From NCBI GenBank assembly GCA_009780755.1, contig WQZL01000138.1:1-6858 (forward strand): 6,858 bases of DNA, read 5' to 3'. Under the pieces are notes generated by a model, which saw only the letters and a program-made list of their open reading frames with translations, ran no database searches and was not told the DNA's origin. Positions 1-6,679 of the stretch are shown piece by piece. Each line of letters starts with the position of its first letter. Positions within the stretch are counted from its first letter, which is position 1. The stretch is from Promicromonosporaceae bacterium. GTDB lineage: Bacteria; Actinomycetota; Actinomycetes; Actinomycetales; Cellulomonadaceae. Position numbers and translations under genes: made by a program.

Positions 1-101
1 CCCTAACCACGATCGTCACCGCCCTGCTCCCCGCTGCCTAGCACCTGGCCAAACCGGCACGTACCCTCTGGCAAGTTGAATAACTACGGACTATCTAGGT
101 T
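1..101. other. Left edge, no secure gene
   Basis: Two weak readings are possible and I cannot choose between them. On the plus strand, one frame is open from base 3 to a TAG at 39-41 and would give the last 12 residues of a protein (LTTIVTALLPAA). On the minus strand, a GTG at 19-17 is preceded by GGGGAG eight bases upstream and would start a protein MTIVVR that leaves the window. Bases 42-101, downstream of the minus-strand lipoprotein gene, show no convincing hairpin followed by a T run, so no terminator is called. Confidence 0.2.
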
Positions 102-689
102 TCAGCAGCTCAGGGCGCGGTAGGGGGTGGTCCAGCTGCCGTTCTGCCAGGTGAATACCTCGCGTTCGGTCATGAGCCGAAACAGCCCGCCGTCATCGTC
201 GAATCGCGCGGTCAGGAGGCCCACTGCGATGGTGTCTGGTTCTCGCCAGGTGGGCTGAAAGTTGAGGGCCTCGAGCAACTCCTGCTGGGACATGCCTGGG
301 ATAAGAGTGCAAAGCACCGAATCGTCCGTTACCCCACGAGCGCTATCCCGCGGGACCAGGCCGCTAGTTCCCACAGACATGACTAGGTCGCCGCCGGATT
401 CGACGGATATGGAGAAAAGGCCGCGGGTTGGGTCGCCGTACTTATCCCAGATGTAGACGATGACATCCGTTCCGTCGAAAGCGAAAGCCTCGGCACGTTC
501 GTCATAATCACGACCGACAGCGGTTATCACTTCGTCCAGGGTCGTCTGCCCCAGCACCACGCTATTGGCAACATTGAGCAGGTGGCGCCGCTCATCGTCG
601 CCGCCCCCGCAGGCTGCTACCAAAAAGGCCGCGCCAAGGGCCACGGTTACGCTCAACCTTTGGCGACTGGCTAGCCGGGTGGATGTCAT
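102..689 (-). CDS. Lipoprotein with two BamE/BLIP-like repeats
   Basis: This 195-residue protein begins with a lipoprotein signal peptide: an Arg-containing n-region (MTSTRLASRQR), a hydrophobic core and the lipobox VAAC, with lipidated Cys27 followed by a GGGDDE linker. It should be exported by Sec, lipidated and anchored to the outer face of the membrane. The mature part has two segments of the same layout, at about residues 44-104 and 129-181. Each starts with a G-x-[TS]-x-x-E-[VL] helix start (GQTTLDEV, GMSQQELL) and continues into strands. This recalls the SmpA/BamE/BLIP-like fold, which often occurs in tandem. Cys127 and the C-terminal Cys195 could form a disulfide. An upstream ATG at 725 with AGGA seven bases before it is an alternative start, giving a longer 38-residue signal peptide. 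I chose 689 because it gives a normal-length signal. Extension back to 866 would overlap dnaE and is unlikely. It is divergent from dnaE. Its function is unknown; the fold call rests on pattern only. Confidence 0.8.
   Translation of the reverse strand: MTSTRLASRQRLSVTVALGAAFLVAACGGGDDERRHLLNVANSVVLGQTTLDEVITAVGRDYDERAEAFAFDGTDVIVYIWDKYGDPTRGLFSISVESGGDLVMSVGTSGLVPRDSARGVTDDSVLCTLIPGMSQQELLEALNFQPTWREPDTIAVGLLTARFDDDGGLFRLMTEREVFTWQNGSWTTPYRALSC
147..305 (-). other. Second BamE/BLIP-like repeat of the lipoprotein
   Basis: It covers about residues 129-181. It begins with IPGMSQQELLEALNFQP, which resembles the G-M-[ST]-x-x-[ED]-[VL]-x-x-x-L-G-x-P start of BamE-like domains. It then continues through strand-like GLLTARF and GGLFRLM around an acidic turn (DDDGG). 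Confidence 0.4.
378..560 (-). other. First BamE/BLIP-like repeat of the lipoprotein
   Basis: It covers about residues 44-104. It begins with VVLGQTTLDEVITAVG, continues into the strand-like VIVYIWDKY and ends in FSISVESGGDLV. The order (Gly-turn, helix, strands with aromatics, acidic turn) parallels the second repeat at 147-305. Assignment to the SmpA/BamE/BLIP-like superfamily is by eye. Confidence 0.4.
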
Positions 690-727
690 CACGGGCGACC
701 ATGCTACGCGACCAGCCCATGCCATCT

Positions 728-756
728 CGTCATCCTGCGCGGAGTCGCAGAACCTG
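728..756. repeat. Short palindromic dispersed-type repeat
   Basis: The segment reads CGTCATCCTGCG, then CGGAGT, then CGCAGAACCTG. The arms CTGCG and CGCAG pair perfectly around a six-base loop, and a further T-A pair lies beyond one mismatch. The pattern resembles the very common bacterial intergenic repeat of the form TCATCCTGAGCG-x-AGTCGAAGGA. It lies in the divergent lipoprotein/dnaE spacer. Only one copy is in the window, so its repeat nature is inferred from memory of the family. Confidence 0.45.
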
Positions 757-784
757 GGTGGCTCGCTCAAACATGGTGGGGCGT

Positions 785-790
785 GGGAGG
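785..790 (+). promoter_or_regulatory. Shine-Dalgarno of dnaE (GGGAGG)
   Basis: GGGAGG lies nine bases before the GTG at 800. It supports this GTG start, and the protein then begins directly with the conserved FVHLHVHTEYS segment. Confidence 0.8.
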
Positions 791-799
791 ATGTAGCCC

Positions 800-3700
800 G
801 TGCCCAAGACTGATGACTTCGTCCATCTTCATGTTCACACCGAGTATTCGATGCTGGATGGGGCATCGCTGCTGGATGGGCTGTTCACGAGGGTGAACGA
901 GCAGGGTATGTCGGCCATTGCAATGACCGACCACGGCAACCTGCACGGCGCCTACGACTTCTATTCCAAGGCCCGCCGCTACGGGGTTAAGCCCATCATC
1001 GGCATTGAGGCATATCTGGCGCCGGGTACACATCGCTCCGACCGCACTCGCGTCAAATGGGGGCAGGGTGACGCGCAGGAGGAGGGCGGCGACGACGTTT
1101 CGGGCGGCGGCGCTTTCACCCACATGACCATGTGGGCCGAGACCACCGAGGGGATGCACAACCTGTTCCGCCTCTCGACCCGCTCCTTCCAGGAGGGCTA
1201 CTTCTATAAGCCCCGTATGGACAAGGAGCTGCTGCACGCCTACGCCAAGGGTCTAATCGTTTCCACCGGCTGTCCCTCTGGGGCCGTGCAGACCCGTCTG
1301 CGCCTCGGTCAATACGACGAGGCCGTGCGCGAGGCCGCCGATCTGCAAGACATCTTCGGCAAGGAGAATGTCTATCTCGAACTGATGGATCACGGCCTGG
1401 ATATCGAGACCCGAGTTCGCGCTGACCTGCTGAAGCTTGGCAAACAGCTTGGGCTAAAGCCGCTGGCCACCAACGATTCGCACTACAACAATCCCGAAGA
1501 TGCCGCCGCCCAAGAGGCGCTGTTGTGTGTGAACTCCGGCTCGCGGCTAAACGAGCCAACCTACGAGCAGGGCGGCAAGCGCTTCGCTTTTTCTGGCACG
1601 GGCTACTACATCAAAAGCCCCAAGGAGATGCGCGACCTCTGGGAGAAGCACGACCTGCTGGTGGCCTGCGACAACACCCTGGAGATCGCCGAGCGCTGCG
1701 AGGTCAAGTTTGAGGAGAGCACCGGCGGCTACATGGCGCGCGCCGACATTCCAGCCGGAGAGACCGAGGAAACCTGGTTCCGCAAAGAGGTATGGCGCGG
1801 CATTGAAGAGCGTTATCCCGGCGAGACGCTTTCGAGTGAGGTCAAGGACCGCACCGAACTCGAGCTAAGCGTGGTGGCCGAGAAGGGGTATTGCGGCTAC
1901 TACCTGGTGGTGGCTGACTTCATCCAGTGGTCCAAGAAGAACGGCATCCGGGTCGGCCCCGGTCGCGGCTCCGGCGCCGGATCGATTGCCGCCTATGCCC
2001 TACACATCACCGACCTCGACCCATTGGAACACGGCCTGCTCTTCGAGCGGTTCCTAAACCCCGAACGCCCCTCAATGCCCGACTTCGATATCGACTTCGA
2101 CGATCATCGTCGCGGCGAGGTGATCGAATACGTCACCGCCAAGTACGGAGCCGAGCGGGTCGCCCAGATTGCCACCTTTGGCCGCATCAAGGCCAAGGCC
2201 GCCATCAAGGACGCCGCCCGCATCCTCGATCACGACTTCGGCACCGGCGACCGCATCACCAAGGCGCTGCCGCCGGATGTGATGGGCAAGTCGATCAAGC
2301 TAGCCGAGGTATTCGACACCAAGAGCAACCGCTACAAGGAGGCCGAAGAGTTCCGGGCTATGCACGCGGCCAACCCTGACGTGCAGAAAATCTATGAGAC
2401 CGCGCTTGGCCTAGAAGGGCAGATTAGGCAGACCGGGGTCCACGCCGCCGGTGTCATCATGTCCAGCGAGCCGCTGATCGACATCGTTCCCCTCATGGAC
2501 CCTAAGGGCGATGGGCAGGTCATCACCCAGTTCGAGTACCCCACCTGCGAGGAACTTGGCCTGGTCAAGATGGACTTCCTTGGCCTTTCCAACCTGCACA
2601 CCCTTGAAGACGGCGTCGCAAACATCAAGGCGAACCGGGGCGAGCAGGTGATTCTTGAAGACCTGCCCTTCGACAACAAACCGACATATGAGCTGATGGG
2701 CCAGGGGGACACCCTGGGTGTGTTCCAACTTGATGGCAGCGGCATGAGGGCGCTGCTGCGCTCAATGCAGCCCGACAAGTTTGCGGACATTACAGCCGTC
2801 TCGGCTCTATATCGGCCAGGTCCTATGGGTGCCGATTCGCACAACAAGTACGCGCACCGTAAGAACGGACGCCAGCCCATCGAACCCATTCACCCCGAGC
2901 TTGCCGAGGCGTTAGAGCCGGTGCTGGGGGAGACGTATGGCCTGATCGTGTATCAGGAGCAGGTGATGGAGATCGCCCAGAAGCTCTCCGGGTTCTCTCT
3001 GGGCGCCGCCGACAACATGCGGCGAGCGATGGGTAAGAAGAAGAAGGAAGAATTGGACAAACAGTTCGCCGGTTTTGAGGCGGGCATGATCGAACGTGGC
3101 TTTACCAAGGCCGCCATCAAAACCCTGTGGGACGTGTTGGTTCCCTTCGCCGACTACGCCTTCAATAAGTCTCACTCCGCCGCCTATGGCGTCATCACCT
3201 ACTGGACTGCCTACTTGAAGGCTAACTACCCGGCCGAGTATATGGCCGCGTTGCTACAGTCCGTCAAGGATGACAAGGACAAGATGGCGCTGTACTTAAG
3301 CGAATGTCGTCACATGGGCATTAAGGTTTTAGCGCCCGACGTGAATGATTCGGCTGCAAAGTTTACGGCCGTTGGCACCGACATTCGATTTGGCCTGGTC
3401 GGTATCCGTAACGTTGGGCAGAATGTGGTTGACGCCATTATCACCTCGCGGGAGAAGCAGGGCGCCTTTACCAGTTTCACCGACTTTCTGGACAAGGTGC
3501 CGGCGACGGTGTGTAACAAGCGCACCATTGAGTCGCTCATTAAGGGTGGCGCCTTTGACTCCCTCGAAAAGAGCCGCAAGGCGCTGTTGCTGGTGCACGA
3601 GCAGGCGGTTGATGCGGTGATGGCCGTCAAGCGCAAGGAGGCGGAGGGACAGTTCGACCTGTTCGCCGAGCTGGGTGGCGGCGATGACGAGTTGGGCCTC

Positions 3701-4363
3701 ACGGTTGAGGTGCCCGACGTGCCGGATTGGGAGCGAAAGCAAAAGCTTGCTTTCGAGCGAGAGATGCTTGGCCTGTACGTCTCCGATCACCCCCTCTCGG
3801 GCCTAGAGGCCGTGCTGTCTCGCGCCGCCGACACATCGATCTCTGCCCTGGTAAATGATGAGGGCCGCGCCGAAAATTCGACCGTCACCGTGGCGGGCCT
3901 GGTAACCAGCCTGCAACGCAAGATGAGCAAGGCCGGAAATCCGTGGGCGATGGTCACGCTAGAGGATTTGGACGGTTCCATTAATGTGATGTTCTTCGGT
4001 GAGACCTACCAGACCTATGCCACTAGCTTGGCCGAGGATCAGGTGGTGGTGATTCGGGGCCGTATCCGCAAGCGCGATGAAGAGGTGACATTGCAGGCAA
4101 TGGAGGTTTCCACGCCCGATACCTCCGCCGTGGCGGATGCGCCGGTGCAGGTAACGCTGCCCTACACGCGCTGCGTTGAGCAAACGCTGACCGATATGCG
4201 GCAGGTGCTGGCCGCTCACCCGGGCATTTCTGAGGTACACCTCACAATCTCCGAACCAGGAAAACGCACGGTGCTACAAGTATCGAACGCCCTGCGCGTG
4301 GCGAAGACCCCCGATCTCTTCGGCGACCTAAAAGCCCTCCTCGGCTCCAACTGCCTCGGGTGA
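800..4363 (+). CDS. dnaE: DNA polymerase III subunit alpha (DnaE1)
   Basis: This is the replicative DNA polymerase that extends primers in the chromosomal replisome. It is complete at 1187 residues, close to mycobacterial DnaE1. The N-terminal PHP domain (about 7-285) keeps all nine expected metal ligands: H11, H13, D20, H45, E70, H108, C158, D226 and H228. It is therefore probably an active proofreading exonuclease, as known for Mycobacterium tuberculosis DnaE1. The polymerase core has GPGRGSGAGS (386-395), the PDFDIDF acidic cluster (D428/D430/D432) and the third Asp in KMDFLGL (D592), matching the E. coli catalytic Asps. Finger motifs are YRPGPM (671-676), VYQEQVMEIA and FNKSHSAAYG (788-797). 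A helix-hairpin-helix lies near 868-880. A clamp-binding motif QFDLF (951-955) sits where E. coli has QADMF. An OB fold spans about 1028-1105, followed by a short C-terminal domain ending DLKALLG. There is no intein or frameshift. The start is GTG with a good Shine-Dalgarno. Confidence 0.98.
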   Translation: MPKTDDFVHLHVHTEYSMLDGASLLDGLFTRVNEQGMSAIAMTDHGNLHGAYDFYSKARRYGVKPIIGIEAYLAPGTHRSDRTRVKWGQGDAQEEGGDDVSGGGAFTHMTMWAETTEGMHNLFRLSTRSFQEGYFYKPRMDKELLHAYAKGLIVSTGCPSGAVQTRLRLGQYDEAVREAADLQDIFGKENVYLELMDHGLDIETRVRADLLKLGKQLGLKPLATNDSHYNNPEDAAAQEALLCVNSGSRLNEPTYEQGGKRFAFSGTGYYIKSPKEMRDLWEKHDLLVACDNTLEIAERCEVKFEESTGGYMARADIPAGETEETWFRKEVWRGIEERYPGETLSSEVKDRTELELSVVAEKGYCGYYLVVADFIQWSKKNGIRVGPGRGSGAGSIAAYALHITDLDPLEHGLLFERFLNPERPSMPDFDIDFDDHRRGEVIEYVTAKYGAERVAQIATFGRIKAKAAIKDAARILDHDFGTGDRITKALPPDVMGKSIKLAEVFDTKSNRYKEAEEFRAMHAANPDVQKIYETALGLEGQIRQTGVHAAGVIMSSEPLIDIVPLMDPKGDGQVITQFEYPTCEELGLVKMDFLGLSNLHTLEDGVANIKANRGEQVILEDLPFDNKPTYELMGQGDTLGVFQLDGSGMRALLRSMQPDKFADITAVSALYRPGPMGADSHNKYAHRKNGRQPIEPIHPELAEALEPVLGETYGLIVYQEQVMEIAQKLSGFSLGAADNMRRAMGKKKKEELDKQFAGFEAGMIERGFTKAAIKTLWDVLVPFADYAFNKSHSAAYGVITYWTAYLKANYPAEYMAALLQSVKDDKDKMALYLSECRHMGIKVLAPDVNDSAAKFTAVGTDIRFGLVGIRNVGQNVVDAIITSREKQGAFTSFTDFLDKVPATVCNKRTIESLIKGGAFDSLEKSRKALLLVHEQAVDAVMAVKRKEAEGQFDLFAELGGGDDELGLTVEVPDVPDWERKQKLAFEREMLGLYVSDHPLSGLEAVLSRAADTSISALVNDEGRAENSTVTVAGLVTSLQRKMSKAGNPWAMVTLEDLDGSINVMFFGETYQTYATSLAEDQVVVIRGRIRKRDEEVTLQAMEVSTPDTSAVADAPVQVTLPYTRCVEQTLTDMRQVLAAHPGISEVHLTISEPGKRTVLQVSNALRVAKTPDLFGDLKALLGSNCLG

Positions 4364-4381
4364 TGGTAGGGGTTTGTGGTA

Positions 4382-4403
4382 GCCTCGCGCTTGTGACGCA
4401 GGC
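4382..4403 (+). other. Bulged hairpin between dnaE and next operon
   Basis: GCCT (4382-4385) pairs with AGGC (4400-4403), and GCG (4387-4389) pairs with CGC (4397-4399). C4386 is bulged and the loop is CTTGTGA. No T run follows, so it is not a standard intrinsic terminator. It ends three bases before the next gene's Shine-Dalgarno and could act in the leader or as a weak attenuator, or be chance. Confidence 0.35.
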
Positions 4404-4406
4404 AAC

Positions 4407-4413
4407 AGAGGAG
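4407..4413 (+). promoter_or_regulatory. Shine-Dalgarno AGAGGAG for the 91-residue gene
   Basis: AGAGGAG is five bases before GTG 4419. It decides the start: the nearby ATG at 4414 directly abuts the motif and meets a stop after two codons. Confidence 0.8.
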
Positions 4414-4418
4414 ATGTC

Positions 4419-4694
4419 GTGAGCGCGGATATCATAGTTTCTAATCAGCTGTTACAGCAGGCGGCTGGGTATCTGGCGACGGCGCTGGCCGAGGTTTTGG
4501 TGTACCCGGAGACGGGTGGCTTTGGCAGCTCATCGGTGGTTGGCGCGGCGACAGAGAGCGACGGGTTGTTGCGCGCGGGCGCGACTGGGCTGGAGGGCGC
4601 TCTTGACGATGCTCGCCGCGGGGTGAATCTGACACAAGTGGGCCTAACCGATGTCGATCAGCGCTTGGGCGAAGGATTCCAGAGGTTCCAATGA
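4419..4694 (+). CDS. EspC/WXG100-like small type VII secretion partner
   Basis: This is a 91-residue protein with no signal peptide and no Cys. It is predicted mostly helical: helix about 5-28 (rich in Leu/Ala/Gln), a Pro/Gly turn YPETGGFGSSS (29-39), then helices to the C-terminus. Size, turn position and the GGFGSSSVVGAA stretch resemble the EspC-like ESX secretion-associated family (PF10824 type), whose members form helical hairpins paired with a larger exported partner. The usual Trp-x-Gly is absent. The usual C-terminal YxxxD/E export motif is also absent, since both Tyr residues (18 and 29) lie in the first third. The GTG start has a strong Shine-Dalgarno. The stop overlaps the start of the next gene by ATGA, implying coupled translation and probably near-equal production of the two proteins. 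The family call comes from context and overall shape rather than a signature residue. Confidence 0.7.
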   Translation: MSADIIVSNQLLQQAAGYLATALAEVLVYPETGGFGSSSVVGAATESDGLLRAGATGLEGALDDARRGVNLTQVGLTDVDQRLGEGFQRFQ

Positions 4695-6679
4695 GGCTCT
4701 TAAATGGTTCTATGCCGTTACGGGATGGTGTTTGGACGGGCAACCCGGAGATCGGCAGCGTCTCTGATGTGCGCAGCTGGGCCGCCAAGCATGTTCAGCT
4801 CGGCGGGCAAATCTCCGGCAGGGCAAGACTGGTGCGGCGGGCCATCAACTTGCTGGATGGTCAATCTGGGCAGAGCATAACCGCGATGCGTATCCTGATG
4901 GGCAAGTTGGAGGAGCGGCATAACAAGTTGGCCGAACGCCATCAGGCTGCGGCGAATATTGGCACCTGGTTTGCACAGGGGCTAGAAGATATCCAGGGCC
5001 GGGCTGGCAGTATGACCCGACAGGGGGCAACGCTTCTGGCCCAGATCAGGCGAAATCCGCTGGATGCACCACATAACGGTTCCCTCGATCAGTTCATGAC
5101 GCTCTCCCGTCGATGGCATGCCTTATGCAATGAACGAAATGAGTTCGATCGGCAGGCCGTCAAGAAGTTAGCGGAAATACCCGCGGGCCAGTATGTGCCC
5201 GGCCGGGGTGTTCAGAAGGGTTTCACCGCCGACGACACCGCGATGTTCCAGGTGGTCACACGGGGGATCATGAACCCCGGCGGAGTGAATGCGGAGGATC
5301 TGCGAAAGCTTTCCGAGGTGCCCAACGGTCACGAAGCGATTCGCGCGCTCTGGGATGTACTCTCCGCCGACCAGCGCCAGAACCTAATCAACGCCGCCCC
5401 CCTGCTGTTGGGTAATCTCAACGGCATACCGCTGATGTACCGCGATTTGGCTAATCGCATCACCATAACGGACATGCTGGGCGAGCTTCAGCCCGAGTAC
5501 GACGCGCTGCGGGCGACGCTGGCCAGGCTGGAAATTGAGCTGGAGCACTACATAAACCTGCGGAACTATCCCGACACCAACTGGTACGCCTCCCAACGGC
5601 AAGGATTTGTGCAGGCCGAGATCGACGAGTTGCGGCGCCAGCTTGGCCCCCTATCGGAGCAGGTCACCTGGCTGGGCCACCTGCTGAGCGGGCAGATTCC
5701 GCATGTTGACGATAATGGCAACCCGTACTACCGCCCCGCTCCGGGCGTGGTTGCCTTTGACCTGGCCAATAGCTCGATCATCACCTTCCACGGCCGGTTT
5801 AACGACTACGGCGATATTCGTGATGATGTGGTAAACGTGGGGGTGCATGTGCCGGGCACGGGCACCACCATGCAGGACTTCCTGCGGATCGACGCCCTCG
5901 CCTACGATCTCAACAATGCCGCAAACGATATGACAACAGATCGGCCTTCGGCGATGTTTGCCTTCGGAGGTGGACCATTCCCCACGATTCCACAGGCACC
6001 AAATCCGGCCTTGGCACAGAGCATGGCCCCCGACCTGGCCGGATTTGTTAACTCGCTCAACACTTGCCCGGAGCGCAATCGGGTGACGGTTAGCGGGCAT
6101 TCCTATGGCGGCGCGGTTGTCGGGCTGGCAATGCTGGCCGGGATGCGCGTCGATAACGTGGTGCATGTCTCCTCGGCAGGGCTTGGCCATGGGGTCGGTT
6201 CCCTAGACGATCTGCCCGCCTCGGCCGCGGATACCACGCACTTTGCGGTTACCCCGCGTCGCGATTTCATCCGCAGCTCCCAGGGGGTTGAGGTGGGTTC
6301 GCTCGGTCATGGGGCTTCCCCGCACAGCGACCCGCGGGTGATCGACACGGAGCCGGGCTGGGTAAATACCGATATACGAGATCAGACCGTTGACGGCAAC
6401 TTTCACTACGGCAGGGGCGCTGCCGGGGCCGCGCTTGGCGGGGTGCTTGGCCCGCTCGGCGCACTTGGTGGCTTCATAATCGGCGGCAACGCCCCACGCG
6501 CCTTTGAGTCTCACTCCGATGTACTAGCGCGCAACTCCACCTCGTTTAACACCGTGGCCGCCATAGTTGCCGGGGAGCCGGTGCTGGCTTTCAACCACGA
6601 GGGAACACCCGCCTATGGTGAACGCCCCAACATGCCCGAAAGCCGACCTGGAGGGGAGATATGGCTGCCCACCCGATAG
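4691..6679 (+). CDS. DUF1023 alpha/beta hydrolase, putative type VII effector
   Basis: This 662-residue protein lacks a signal peptide. Residues 1-110 hold a WTG (15-17) and a long helical hairpin with a DGQSG hinge (56-60), like the N-terminus of type VII-targeted proteins. Residues 205-262 match the linker usual before DUF1023 domains: W-D-V-L-S-A-D-Q-R, then GNLNGIP, then RDLANR. Helical, coiled-coil-like stretches follow at about 263-290 and 303-326. The hydrolase domain (about 355-635) has the strand VHVPGTGT, the nucleophile elbow GHSYGG with Ser471, VDNVVHVSSAGLG, a likely acid Asp525 (TPRRDFI) and likely catalytic His608 (ESHSD). It is probably a serine esterase or lipase; the substrate is unknown. 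A Gly-rich hydrophobic segment (574-599) sits between the acid and the His. AGAGG lies five bases before the ATG, which overlaps the previous stop. Its 3' end overlaps the following lipoprotein gene. It could instead be a housekeeping cell-envelope esterase. Confidence 0.85.
   Translation: MRLLNGSMPLRDGVWTGNPEIGSVSDVRSWAAKHVQLGGQISGRARLVRRAINLLDGQSGQSITAMRILMGKLEERHNKLAERHQAAANIGTWFAQGLEDIQGRAGSMTRQGATLLAQIRRNPLDAPHNGSLDQFMTLSRRWHALCNERNEFDRQAVKKLAEIPAGQYVPGRGVQKGFTADDTAMFQVVTRGIMNPGGVNAEDLRKLSEVPNGHEAIRALWDVLSADQRQNLINAAPLLLGNLNGIPLMYRDLANRITITDMLGELQPEYDALRATLARLEIELEHYINLRNYPDTNWYASQRQGFVQAEIDELRRQLGPLSEQVTWLGHLLSGQIPHVDDNGNPYYRPAPGVVAFDLANSSIITFHGRFNDYGDIRDDVVNVGVHVPGTGTTMQDFLRIDALAYDLNNAANDMTTDRPSAMFAFGGGPFPTIPQAPNPALAQSMAPDLAGFVNSLNTCPERNRVTVSGHSYGGAVVGLAMLAGMRVDNVVHVSSAGLGHGVGSLDDLPASAADTTHFAVTPRRDFIRSSQGVEVGSLGHGASPHSDPRVIDTEPGWVNTDIRDQTVDGNFHYGRGAAGAALGGVLGPLGALGGFIIGGNAPRAFESHSDVLARNSTSFNTVAAIVAGEPVLAFNHEGTPAYGERPNMPESRPGGEIWLPTR
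6410..6487 (+). other. Glycine-zipper-like segment in hydrolase
   Basis: Residues 574-599 of the hydrolase are almost only Gly, Ala, Leu, Ile, Val, Pro and Phe. GxxxGxxxG spacing occurs twice: G579/G583/G587 and G590/G594/G598. Such zippers pack helices in membranes or oligomers. It lies between the proposed catalytic Asp525 and His608, where I would expect a shorter polar loop. Confidence 0.55.
6650..6658 (+). promoter_or_regulatory. Shine-Dalgarno of the downstream lipoprotein gene
   Basis: GGAGGGGAG lies inside the last codons of the hydrolase gene. Its GGAGG core ends six bases before ATG 6661. It supports this start and hence the 19-base gene overlap. Confidence 0.75.

Noticed and set aside
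690..799. Promoters in the divergent spacer
   Set aside because: No TANNNT hexamer with a suitable -35 element was found on the plus strand by eye. The dnaE promoter may lie farther upstream, inside the lipoprotein gene.
690..866. N-terminal extension of the minus-strand lipoprotein to an ATG at 866
   Set aside because: It would overlap the start of dnaE by 67 bases, run through the palindromic repeat, and put about 85 residues before the lipobox Cys. A lipoprotein signal fits a start at 689 (or 725).
767..4240. Many minus-strand and alternate-frame open frames inside dnaE
   Set aside because: They lie entirely or mostly within a strongly conserved dnaE reading frame, have biased low-complexity translations and no recognisable motifs.
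800..4363. Intein or frameshift in dnaE
   Set aside because: All polymerase motifs follow in one uninterrupted frame with normal spacing and total length.
4380..4385. TAGCCT as a -10 box for the three-gene operon
   Set aside because: The hexamer is a weak match, and the bases about 17 upstream (around 4357-4362) do not resemble a -35 box.
4414..4422. ATG at 4414 as start of the 91-residue gene
   Set aside because: It reads ATG TCG TGA and stops at once; it also touches the Shine-Dalgarno with no spacer.
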